Assembly (NCBI GenBank): GCA_013205585.1
Contig: JABMML010000112.1
Location: forward strand, 1 to 14,091
Length of the DNA stretch: 14,091 nucleotides
Origin: Chitinophagaceae bacterium
GTDB taxonomy: Bacteria; Bacteroidota; Bacteroidia; Chitinophagales; Chitinophagaceae
Reading direction: 5' to 3'
The notes under the pieces are model-generated. The model did no database searches. It was given only the letters and a program-made list of their open reading frames with translations, and was not told where the DNA came from. The position numbers and the translations under genes were made by a program. Below are positions 8,318 to 14,064 of the stretch, piece by piece (position 1 is the first letter of the stretch; every line of letters starts with the position of its first letter).

Positions 8318-8890
8318 ATGTCAACAGCATTAAACACAAAAAATAAAATACATCCATATAAGATGTATTTATATATAGGACTCGGCAGCATTGTAATGAT
8401 GTTTGCTGGATTAACCAGTGCCTATATTGTAAAAAAGAGCCAGGCCAATTGGTTGGATTTTGAACTTCCTAAAGTATTCTTTATTGCGACCGTAGTTATT
8501 TTACTAAGTAGCTTTACCATTCAAATGGCGGTCAAAAAGGCTAAAGAAGGTCTTCAAACCCCTTACCGTAGTTTTTTAACTATAACCGCTTTTTTAGGGG
8601 TGGTTTTTATGAATTTACAGTACCAAGGCTTCATGGCACTTCAAGCCAATAATATCGCTTTAACCGGTCCAAGAAGCAATTCAGCAGCCTCTTTTTTGTT
8701 CGTTATTACCCTTTTGCACCTATTACACGTTTTAGGTGGGGTGATAGCCATCTTTGGGGTACGTTTTAAGTCTTTGTCGGCCAAAAACAACACAGAAAAT
8801 ACCTTGCCGGTAGATTTGCTATCTACCTACTGGCATTTTGTAGATATACTTTGGATTTACCTTTTTGTCTTCCTTCAATGGATTGGATAA
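8318..8890 (+). CDS. Heme-copper oxidase subunit III-like protein (first, short copy)
   Basis: Five-helix subunit III family protein (helices about residues 16-37, 51-71, 84-106, 122-147, 168-188), matching the short bacterial form that lacks the first two helices of mitochondrial COX3. Family signatures are HLLHVLGG and the C-terminal YWHFVDILWIYLF. It differs from the second copy (8988-9674) at the position of the conserved carboxylate: the second has QAWEW, this one QYQGF, so the Glu associated with the proton-uptake side is lost. Two adjacent subunit III genes are common in Bacteroidota oxidase clusters. This copy follows ctaB by 10 bases and is probably cotranscribed with it. A role as an accessory or assembly subunit rather than canonical CoxC is possible. 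Confidence 0.85.
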   Translation: MSTALNTKNKIHPYKMYLYIGLGSIVMMFAGLTSAYIVKKSQANWLDFELPKVFFIATVVILLSSFTIQMAVKKAKEGLQTPYRSFLTITAFLGVVFMNLQYQGFMALQANNIALTGPRSNSAASFLFVITLLHLLHVLGGVIAIFGVRFKSLSAKNNTENTLPVDLLSTYWHFVDILWIYLFVFLQWIG

Positions 8891-8932
8891 AGGGCCTAGA
8901 TTGTTAAAGATAAATACAAAAAAACCCAGTTT

Positions 8933-8967
8933 TTTGATACGAATATCCTTGATAGCTAATATTTTTG
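8933..8967 (+). promoter_or_regulatory. Candidate Bacteroidota-type promoter before the second subunit III gene
   Basis: The 97-base gap 8891-8987 is the longest in the respiratory part of the window. It contains TTTG at 8933-8936 and TATTTTTG at 8960-8967, which fits the Bacteroidota consensus of a -33 TTTG and a -7 TAnnTTTG, with a 23-base spacer at the long end of the reported range. Transcription would start near 8972, about 15 bases before the ATG at 8988. The call is by eye; AT-rich sequence makes chance matches possible. Confidence 0.4.
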
Positions 8968-8987
8968 CACTGAAATAGAAATTGAAA

Positions 8988-9674
8988 ATGTCAACAACAA
9001 CAACCGCTTCGCCAAATGAAGCAAAATTGTGGGAAGGAGGGAAAAGTCCCTTTAATTCTGAGTACGGAAAAGTAATGATGTGGTACTTTCTAATGAGTGA
9101 CGCCTTTACTTTTGGTGCCTTTTTAATTTCTTATGGTACAGTCCGTTTTTCAACCAATGGATGGCCCGATTCTAACGAAGTTTTTAGAAGTTTTCCTTTT
9201 GCGCCAGAAGGAGTACATGCGCCCTTGGTGTTTGTAAGTATCATGACTTTTATATTAATTATTAGTTCTGTGACCATGGTCTTAGCAGTGCATGCTGGTA
9301 AGAATATGGATAAGCAAGGCGTTGTGAGAAATATGATTTTAACTATTATTGGGGGTATCGCTTTTTTAAGTTGTCAAGCTTGGGAGTGGAATCATTTATT
9401 TCATGAAGGTGCTTGGTGGGGAGCAAATCCTTTTTTAAATGCCGATGGCACTGCGAGCACTACTAATTTCACCAACTTCTTTTTTACCATTACAGGTTTT
9501 CACGGCTTCCACGTATTTAGTGGGGTGCTTATTAATATTATCATGTTAATCATGACACTCATGGATAAGTTTGAGCAAAGAGGTCATTATTTAATGATTG
9601 AGAAAGCAGGTTTATACTGGCACTTTGTAGACTTAGTTTGGGTATTTGTATTTACTATCTTTTATTTATTATAA
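8988..9674 (+). CDS. coxC: Cytochrome c oxidase subunit III (canonical copy)
   Basis: Subunit III of the aa3 oxidase; 228 residues from the ATG at 8988. A TTG six bases earlier is in frame (MKMSTT) but the ATG is the more natural start, directly after the candidate promoter. Five hydrophobic segments are present (about residues 28-48, 70-95, 107-127, 155-183 and 202-227). Family signatures are CQAWEWNHLF with the conserved Glu, TGFHGFHVFSG and YWHFVDLVWVFVF. The protein binds no cofactor; in studied oxidases subunit III supports proton uptake and enzyme stability. coxD follows by 19 bases. Both subunit III genes lie in the same direction, but a likely promoter separates them. Confidence 0.93.
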   Translation: MSTTTTASPNEAKLWEGGKSPFNSEYGKVMMWYFLMSDAFTFGAFLISYGTVRFSTNGWPDSNEVFRSFPFAPEGVHAPLVFVSIMTFILIISSVTMVLAVHAGKNMDKQGVVRNMILTIIGGIAFLSCQAWEWNHLFHEGAWWGANPFLNADGTASTTNFTNFFFTITGFHGFHVFSGVLINIIMLIMTLMDKFEQRGHYLMIEKAGLYWHFVDLVWVFVFTIFYLL

Positions 9675-9693
9675 TTAGCATTCAAAAATTTAT

Positions 9694-10188
9694 ATGTCAC
9701 ATTCACACTCAGATCAAGAAGCACATAACGCAGAAGCGATGGCGGAAATTAAAAAAGTAACGATAATTTTATCGGTATTTACTATTGTAGAATTAATCTT
9801 AGGTTTCTGGATGATTGGCATGACTTCTGCAGTATTAAAATTAACTATTAAAGGAACTATTGTTATTTTAATGATGGCTAAGGCTTTTTATATAGTTGCT
9901 TATTTTATGCACTTAAAGCATGAAGTAAAAAACTTAATCATGACCATTGTGGTGCCTTTGTTATTGTTCGTTTGGTTTATTGGGGCTTTTTTATGGGATG
10001 GTAGTTCATTCAGAAATTTGCGTAATAATTACAATCCTTATTTTAAAGAACAGGCCACTATTAAAGTTGAAAAGAAAGTAGAGGAGCGTAAAGCTACTGA
10101 TGCAAAGCACGAAGCCGCTGCAACAAAACATGAAACTGTAGAAACAACGCATGAAGCTACTAAACCGGAAGTAGAACCCTATTATTAA
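9694..10188 (+). CDS. coxD: Cytochrome c oxidase subunit IV-type protein (CoxD/CtaF-like)
   Basis: Small accessory subunit of the oxidase, resembling the prokaryotic subunit IV family (CyoD/CtaF). The 164 residues contain three hydrophobic segments (about 22-44, 52-73 and 80-101) with the family-typical AKAFYIVAYFMHLKHE in the second and its following loop. The N-terminus is His-rich (SHSHSDQEAH). The tail after residue 118 is long, charged and repetitive: KHEA, KHET and THEA occur at about residues 138-155 as an imperfect three-fold repeat. With three helices the tail would lie on the opposite membrane side from the N-terminus. The gene has no cofactor motif. It is followed by 60 bases before the next ORF, without an obvious terminator. 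Confidence 0.86.
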   Translation: MSHSHSDQEAHNAEAMAEIKKVTIILSVFTIVELILGFWMIGMTSAVLKLTIKGTIVILMMAKAFYIVAYFMHLKHEVKNLIMTIVVPLLLFVWFIGAFLWDGSSFRNLRNNYNPYFKEQATIKVEKKVEERKATDAKHEAAATKHETVETTHEATKPEVEPYY

Positions 10189-10248
10189 ATAGTAGGAATA
10201 AAGAAAAGGTTGCGTAGTGTTGAGTTGAAATAAAGCTTAACATAGGAT

Positions 10249-10434
10249 ATGAAAAAAAGAGCGGAGCACCAAATTAAACGAGACGAACAAGTTAAAGCGG
10301 GTGCTTACGATGGAAGGTATAAGGTGAAAGTAGTACCGAATAAAAAGAAGAAATTATCAAGAGAGGGAGCTCGAGGGCCCTTTTCCAAGAAACTAAACCA
10401 CCCCGATACTAGAGGTGGTTTTTTAAATATTTAA
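10249..10434 (+). CDS. Small basic protein of unknown function between coxD and sco
   Basis: A 61-codon ORF starting with ATG after TAGGAT, ending one base before the sco start. The product is strongly basic (KKRAEHQIKRDEQVKAG at the start, KKKKLSREGARGPFSKK later) and has no hydrophobic segment, so it should be cytosolic; I do not recognise a family. Evidence for a real gene: sensible start, tight one-base spacing to sco and the same direction as its neighbours. Evidence against: the last ten or so codons coincide with a terminator-like hairpin (10395-10424), so the C-terminal peptide is partly dictated by that structure. It may be a leader peptide for sco, a small oxidase-associated protein, or a chance frame. 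Confidence 0.5.
   Translation: MKKRAEHQIKRDEQVKAGAYDGRYKVKVVPNKKKKLSREGARGPFSKKLNHPDTRGGFLNI
10395..10424 (+). terminator. Terminator-like hairpin directly upstream of sco
   Basis: Arms AAACCACC (10395-10402) and GGTGGTTT (10414-10421) are exact reverse complements with an 11-base loop, and the second arm runs into six T residues (10419-10424). This is the form of an intrinsic terminator. It lies inside the end of the 61-codon ORF and stops 11 bases before the sco ATG, so it could limit read-through from the cox genes into sco, or act as an attenuator if translation of the small ORF prevents folding. The T-run is short, so efficiency is uncertain. Confidence 0.55.
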
Positions 10435-10435
10435 T

Positions 10436-11254
10436 ATGTCTAAGAAATCTATTTATGGTTTATTAATTGCACTAGTAATACCAGTAGCCTGTTACCTGTG
10501 GTTGAAATCGTCTAGCGATACAGCCGTCATCATGCCTCGTCATTATTTATTAGACTCTGTTATAGAGCAAGTAGTGGATGGTAAACAAAAATCGGATAGT
10601 GTTTGGCACAAAACGAAGAATATACAATTGGTGAATCAATTGGGTGATACGGTTCATTTATATGATCAGCAAGGGAAAATAATTATTTTGGATTTATTTT
10701 TTACAAGCTGTCCTAGCATTTGTCCCAAGCTTACTAGTAATATGAGTAAGCTGCAAAATTCTTTTACAAGAGGAGGAGATGTTCGTAAAAAGGTAGACAC
10801 TTCTATTGTTCATTTTATGTCTCTTACCGTAGACCCTAATAGAGACAGCGTTCCTGTATTGAGGGCCTATGCCAATAAGATGGGAGTCATTGCCGACAAC
10901 TGGTGGCTACTAACAGGCAATCGAGATTCTATTTATAATTTTGCTTTTGAGGAATTGAAAGTAGATCAATTTAGTCAAGAACCTATTAGCCCCGATTTTG
11001 TACATACAAACCGCTTTATTTTAATTGATAAAAAAATGCAAATTCGCGGCTACTATAATGGATTAGATTCTGCTTCTCTTTTAAAATTAGCGAAGGATGT
11101 AGGGTATTTAATGCTAGAAAAAGACAAGACTAAAAAGAATAAAATATTTCAAGACATTGTAGACCTAAGTTGGCTATGGCTAATAATAGCTTTACTAGTA
11201 AGTTGGTTTGTTTACTATTTTAATACGAAGTTTAATACTAACACAAAAAAATAG
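10436..11254 (+). CDS. sco: Sco1/SenC-family copper chaperone with extra C-terminal membrane segment
   Basis: Thioredoxin-fold Sco/SenC protein that supplies copper to, or keeps reduced, the CuA site of oxidase subunit II. Copper ligands are visible: Cys 92 and Cys 96 in TSCPSICPKLT and His 190 in DFVHTNRF. An N-terminal hydrophobic segment (about residues 7-23) anchors the domain in the membrane facing the periplasm. Unusually, the C-terminus carries a second hydrophobic segment, WLWLIIALLVSWFVYYF (246-262), followed by a Lys/Asn-rich end; typical Sco proteins end with the soluble domain. At 272 residues it is longer than most. Its place behind coxD and ahead of the DUF420 gene agrees with a role in oxidase assembly. 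The start ATG lies one base after the small ORF stop. Confidence 0.93.
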   Translation: MSKKSIYGLLIALVIPVACYLWLKSSSDTAVIMPRHYLLDSVIEQVVDGKQKSDSVWHKTKNIQLVNQLGDTVHLYDQQGKIIILDLFFTSCPSICPKLTSNMSKLQNSFTRGGDVRKKVDTSIVHFMSLTVDPNRDSVPVLRAYANKMGVIADNWWLLTGNRDSIYNFAFEELKVDQFSQEPISPDFVHTNRFILIDKKMQIRGYYNGLDSASLLKLAKDVGYLMLEKDKTKKNKIFQDIVDLSWLWLIIALLVSWFVYYFNTKFNTNTKK

Positions 11255-11298
11255 GCATTCTTAATTGAAGTATTTATTTTTAATTATAAAATAAAATT

Positions 11299-11883
11299 AT
11301 GTTAGCACCTGTAATAAAAAAGAACGACAAACAAGCGAAATTATTAATTGGAATATTTTCAGTAGTGGTACTAGTAATAGTTAGTTTTTTAAGCAAGTTT
11401 ACTATTACCGTAGAACTACCTTTTGACAAACATATTTTCGCTTTACTGAACGCCATCTTAAATGCTACAGTGGCCGTTTTATTAGTAGCAGCCTTAGTAG
11501 CGGTGAAGCAAAAAAAGTATGCTGTCCATAAAAATATTATGCTTACAGCGCTCGTATTATCGGTTTTATTTTTAGTGTCTTATATAGCGCATCATTTATT
11601 GGCAGGTGAAACTAAGTTTGGTGACACCGACCACGATGGCCTTGTGAGCATTGCAGAACAAGCAGTAGTAGGTAATTTAAGAGCCTTCTACTTTATTTTA
11701 TTATTTACCCATATTATTTTAGCGGCTACTAGTTTACCTTTTATATTATTTACAGCCTACCGTGGTTTAACTAGTGAATTTGAAGACCATAAAAAAATAG
11801 CTAGAAGAATTTGGCCTATATGGTTTTATGTTGCAGTTACCGGCCCCTTGGTGTATATAATGATATCGCCTTATTATAGTTAG
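11299..11883 (+). CDS. DUF420 membrane protein (CtaM-like oxidase maturation factor) with EF-hand-like loop
   Basis: DUF420 family integral membrane protein of 194 residues with five hydrophobic segments (about 14-33, 47-69, 79-101, 128-152, 171-190). Family-typical His-containing stretches are AVHKNIML, YIAHHLL, LFTHIILA and EDHKKIARR, and the end is YVAVTGPLVYIM. DUF420 member CtaM (YozB) is needed for maturation of heme-copper oxidases in Firmicutes, and the position behind sco supports a similar role here. Residues 109-120 read DTDHDGLVSIAE, which fits the calcium-binding EF-hand loop pattern DxDxDGxxSxxE; it lies between helices 3 and 4. By the positive-inside rule (KK near the N-terminus, KQKK after helix 2) this loop should face the periplasm. 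The stop overlaps the convergent small gene by four bases. Confidence 0.85.
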   Translation: MLAPVIKKNDKQAKLLIGIFSVVVLVIVSFLSKFTITVELPFDKHIFALLNAILNATVAVLLVAALVAVKQKKYAVHKNIMLTALVLSVLFLVSYIAHHLLAGETKFGDTDHDGLVSIAEQAVVGNLRAFYFILLFTHIILAATSLPFILFTAYRGLTSEFEDHKKIARRIWPIWFYVAVTGPLVYIMISPYYS

Positions 11884-12050
11884 TTTCCTTTATTGGATTT
11901 AGCTGTTTTTTTATCTTTAGTACTTGATTTGAGCTGCTCGCTCTTATGTTTTGTAATATAGGCACTAATTTCTTGAAAATCTTTTTTAGTCATTTTGCTG
12001 GGGCCTATTACAAAGTCAACACCTTTTGGTTCTACAATAATATTTTTCAT
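11880..12050 (-). CDS. Small protein of unknown function paired with the GNAT-like gene
   Basis: A 56-codon ORF reading from the ATG at 12050 to the TAA at 11880. The product starts MKNIIVEPKGVDFVIG and has a basic Lys/Ser-rich tail; no membrane segment or known motif is seen. It begins two bases after the stop of the upstream 174-codon GNAT-like gene, an arrangement typical of translationally coupled partners. Its stop overlaps by four bases the stop of the convergent DUF420 gene. The IIVEP start resembles short Bacteroidota proteins that sit beside toxin-like partners, but this is from memory and not proof. Real gene status is supported mainly by spacing and by the protein-like first half. 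Confidence 0.55.
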   Translation of the reverse strand: MKNIIVEPKGVDFVIGPSKMTKKDFQEISAYITKHKSEQLKSSTKDKKTAKSNKGN

Positions 12051-12052
12051 AG

Positions 12053-12577
12053 CTAGATATTTTTGGGAAAATATTTATCAATAAGTATTAAAGACTCTTT
12101 AGGGTTAATAATCATTCTTTGTCCATTTGTATTAACTGCACCTAAAGTTAATTCATAATGCTTAATTAAACTTGTTTTGGCATTAAAAGATATATAGCCT
12201 TCATAACCATATTCAAAAGACATTTTACAAGCAAAAGCGACTAAATTTCCGGCAACTCCTAAGTACATTTTTTGCTTATTTCTATTAAAATAGGCCGTTT
12301 CAAGTAAATCCATAAATATATGATCGGATTGTATACTTATACTAATTAAGCCTTGAATTATATTTTGATTATCTTCTAATGTTAATTTATAAATTAAGCG
12401 TCCTTTTGTATTGAATTCTTTTAACCAATCAAATGACCATTTCTTATTTCCCTTCAAAAATTTAATATCTTTTTTGTTTAATAATGAAATATTTGTTCTA
12501 AAACTATCTCCTGTAATTCTATTCAGAATAGAATTAGTTAAAGTATCAACAATGAAATTTTGATTTATTATTTGCAT
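12053..12577 (-). CDS. Putative GNAT-like acetyltransferase (divergent)
   Basis: The 174-residue product shows features of the GNAT fold in its second half: a beta-strand-like stretch IIQGLISISIQ (73-83), then KMYLGVAGNLVAFACKMS (103-120) in the position of the acetyl-CoA-binding motif A and helix, EGYISFNAK (126-134), and KHYELTLGA (139-147), like the HYE-LGF motif B of many GNATs. The first 60 residues are hydrophilic and unassigned. The canonical R/QxxGxG/A loop is only loosely kept (LGVAGN), so catalytic activity is uncertain and the substrate unknown. By eye the gene is more AT-rich than trmB or the cox genes. It is followed after two bases by a 56-codon gene. The pair could be an accessory or toxin-antitoxin-like module, which is only inference. 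Confidence 0.6.
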   Translation of the reverse strand: MQIINQNFIVDTLTNSILNRITGDSFRTNISLLNKKDIKFLKGNKKWSFDWLKEFNTKGRLIYKLTLEDNQNIIQGLISISIQSDHIFMDLLETAYFNRNKQKMYLGVAGNLVAFACKMSFEYGYEGYISFNAKTSLIKHYELTLGAVNTNGQRMIINPKESLILIDKYFPKNI

Positions 12578-12611
12578 ATCGCAACCTAATAAATCTGTTT
12601 AAACCTTTACT

Positions 12612-12625
12612 CAGTATAAATACTG
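12612..12625. promoter_or_regulatory. Palindrome upstream of the GNAT-like gene (possible operator)
   Basis: CAGTAT and ATACTG are exact reverse complements separated by AA, located 35-48 bases upstream of the GNAT-like start and 11 bases past the end of the ATL gene. Beyond a T/T mismatch two more pairs (AC and GT) extend it. No T-run follows on the minus strand, so it is not a clear terminator for the ATL gene. A dimeric regulator site is possible; so is chance in AT-rich DNA. Confidence 0.3.
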
Positions 12626-12635
12626 TGTTTTTGTA

Positions 12636-12977
12636 TTAAAATGTCAATTCTATAATGGGGTCCCAGAAATGTTTTTCGAAATCTATAATGGTTTCGTTTT
12701 TCACTTTTATTTTTTCTTTTTCTAAAAGCGTTTGCATCGTTGTAGGAGTTTCAAAATGCACCTTACCACTTAGCATTCCATTTCTATTCACCACCCTATG
12801 CGCAGGCACTTTAGGTTTTATTCCATGTGATGCATTCATGGCCCAGCCTACCATACGCGAGCTTCCACCAGTACCTAAATACTTTGCAATAGCGCCATAG
12901 CTGGTAACTCGCCCTTTAGGAATAAGACGCACAACATCAAATACATTTTGAAAAAAATCTTTAGTCTTTGGGGTCAT
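12636..12977 (-). CDS. Alkyltransferase-like (ATL) protein, MGMT family without catalytic Cys
   Basis: A 113-residue protein homologous to the DNA-binding domain of O6-alkylguanine-DNA alkyltransferase. The active-site motif PCHRV reads PAHRVV here (Ala 59, His 60, Arg 61), so alkyl transfer is impossible. Other DNA-binding features are kept: Tyr 27 in SYGAIAKYLG (base-flipping helix) and Arg 41 in GSSRMVGWAM (the arginine finger). This is the definition of ATL proteins, which bind O6-alkylguanine lesions and hand them to nucleotide excision repair; TTHA1564 of Thermus also has Ala at this position. The start ATG lies inside the end of the DUF5522 gene (17-base overlap), so the two are translationally coupled. 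The C-terminus ends FWDPIIELTF. Length is normal for an ATL. Confidence 0.92.
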   Translation of the reverse strand: MTPKTKDFFQNVFDVVRLIPKGRVTSYGAIAKYLGTGGSSRMVGWAMNASHGIKPKVPAHRVVNRNGMLSGKVHFETPTTMQTLLEKEKIKVKNETIIDFEKHFWDPIIELTF

Positions 12978-13167
12978 TGGGGCCTTTATTTTCGCTTAAT
13001 TCTTTAAGTAGTAATAATCTTGTTTTTATAGGCTCCGGAACGGCCTCGTATTTATAAGGACAATGTCTACATGCATTACCACAGCAATAGCCTCTTTCTT
13101 TGTGATACAATTCTGTAAATACATATTTACCATCAACATCTATATAATATTGTACTCCTTCAGTCAT
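12961..13167 (-). CDS. DUF5522 family small protein with cysteine cluster
   Basis: A 68-residue protein with a tight Cys cluster, GYCCGNACRHCPY, containing Cys 28, 29, 33 and 36. The pattern matches small Bacteroidota/Proteobacteria proteins of the DUF5522 family, in which the cluster probably binds a metal or an iron-sulfur centre; the function is unknown. The first 25 residues (YYIDVDGKYVFTELYH) look like two short strands. The remainder is helical and charged. The end overlaps the ATL start by 17 bases in another frame, and trmB lies 47 bases upstream in the same direction, so the three genes probably form one transcript. The association suggests a link to nucleic acid modification or repair, but only by position. 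Confidence 0.8.
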   Translation of the reverse strand: MTEGVQYYIDVDGKYVFTELYHKERGYCCGNACRHCPYKYEAVPEPIKTRLLLLKELSENKGPNDPKD

Positions 13168-13176
13168 CTTTTAAAT

Positions 13177-13235
13177 TTTCGTTTGCTTTAATTTTTATTT
13201 ACTTTAACTTTTGTTTAGTTTTCATTTACTTTAAC
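13177..13235. repeat. Imperfect short tandem repeat across the trmB stop codon
   Basis: On the plus strand ATTTACTTTAAC occurs at 13197-13208 and again at 13224-13235, a period of 27 bases, and the bases between the copies also resemble each other. A more degenerate third copy lies at about 13177-13193. The repeat covers the last codons and stop of trmB and the gap to the DUF5522 gene. It looks like a local slippage duplication in A-rich sequence. Confidence 0.5.
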
Positions 13236-14060
13236 ACCTCTTTCTCTTTTCGCATCATGTGTTTCTGTTACTTCAAATGCTGCAATCATTTCTTTTAGGG
13301 CTTCATCTTTTGCCAAAGGTAATACTGCATCAATTTTAAATTGAATATAATGAATGCGGTTACTACTTGCAATGTTCAAGCCTTCATAATAAGTTTTAAT
13401 AGCACACCTTTCGTCCCATTTACCCGATTGCATAAATGCTGTTCCATATACATCATCGGTAGAAGTTAATAGAGTAAGGCCATAGAGCTCAATCACTGTT
13501 TTGGTAAATAAGTATAAATTAGGGCTATCAGTTTTTAAATGCACTATACCTCCTGGTTGAAGGAACTGCTGGTATAATCTTAAAAACTGCGGATGGGTTA
13601 ATCTTTTTTTAGCTTTAGATAATCTTAATTGAGGATCGGGAAAAGTAATCCAAATTTCAGCTACTTCTTCTTTGGCAAAATATTGAATGCTCTGTTCTAT
13701 CTGCGTTCTAACAAAAGCTACATTTTTAATGCCTTCTTTATTCGCAATGCTGGCACCTTTCCAAATTCTATTGCCTTTTATATCAAGGCCTAGAAAATTT
13801 TGTTCAGGAAATAGTCGCGCCAAGCCCACGGCATATTCTCCACGCCCACAAGCTAGCTCCAATACCAAGGGCTTAATAGGGCTGTTGTTTTTAGGACTAT
13901 TATTAGCGCTAATTTCAAGGCTGTCTAGTGAAATGGGGAAGTCTCCCAAGCTTAATTTTTCAAAATAGGCCTTCCATTTGCCCGGCATACCCTGTGGGTA
14001 TTCCAGTACATTCTCGTACTGCTTAATGGCTGCAAATTTGATCAGTTTTTTCTGGCCCAT
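13215..14060 (-). CDS. trmB: tRNA (guanine-N7)-methyltransferase
   Basis: SAM-dependent enzyme that methylates G46 in the variable loop of tRNAs. The SAM-binding motif is ELACGRGEYA (residues 68-77), followed by GLDIKGNRIWKGA (from 91) with Asp 93 as ribose ligand. WITFPDPQLRLSKAKKRL (137-154) corresponds to the FPDPWPKKRH catalytic/tRNA-binding segment of other TrmBs, with the Bacteroidota-like PQ. HLKTDSPN and the C-terminal KTYYEG also match. At 281 residues it is longer than the usual 210-240. The excess is an Asn/Ser-rich linker (about 48-62) and a roughly 45-residue charged tail after RIHYIQFKID, whose end falls in a repeat. The ATG at 14060 follows a TATCTTTG box by only four bases. 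Confidence 0.94.
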   Translation of the reverse strand: MGQKKLIKFAAIKQYENVLEYPQGMPGKWKAYFEKLSLGDFPISLDSLEISANNSPKNNSPIKPLVLELACGRGEYAVGLARLFPEQNFLGLDIKGNRIWKGASIANKEGIKNVAFVRTQIEQSIQYFAKEEVAEIWITFPDPQLRLSKAKKRLTHPQFLRLYQQFLQPGGIVHLKTDSPNLYLFTKTVIELYGLTLLTSTDDVYGTAFMQSGKWDERCAIKTYYEGLNIASSNRIHYIQFKIDAVLPLAKDEALKEMIAAFEVTETHDAKRERGVKVNEN

Positions 14061-14064
14061 GGGG

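Noticed and set aside
8982..8987. TTG start two codons upstream of the coxC ATG
   Set aside because: The ATG at 8988 is a stronger start, and the extra two residues carry no information.
11273..11295. AT-only inverted repeat (TTTATTTT and AAAATAAA) just before the DUF420 start
   Set aside because: The arms contain only A and T in an A/T-rich spacer, so chance formation is likely and the stem would be weak.
12655..12900. Plus-strand open frame opposite the ATL gene
   Set aside because: The minus strand encodes a clear ATL protein with conserved motifs; the plus frame shows none.
13687..13968. Plus-strand open frame opposite trmB
   Set aside because: It is antisense to the SAM-binding core of a well-supported methyltransferase gene.
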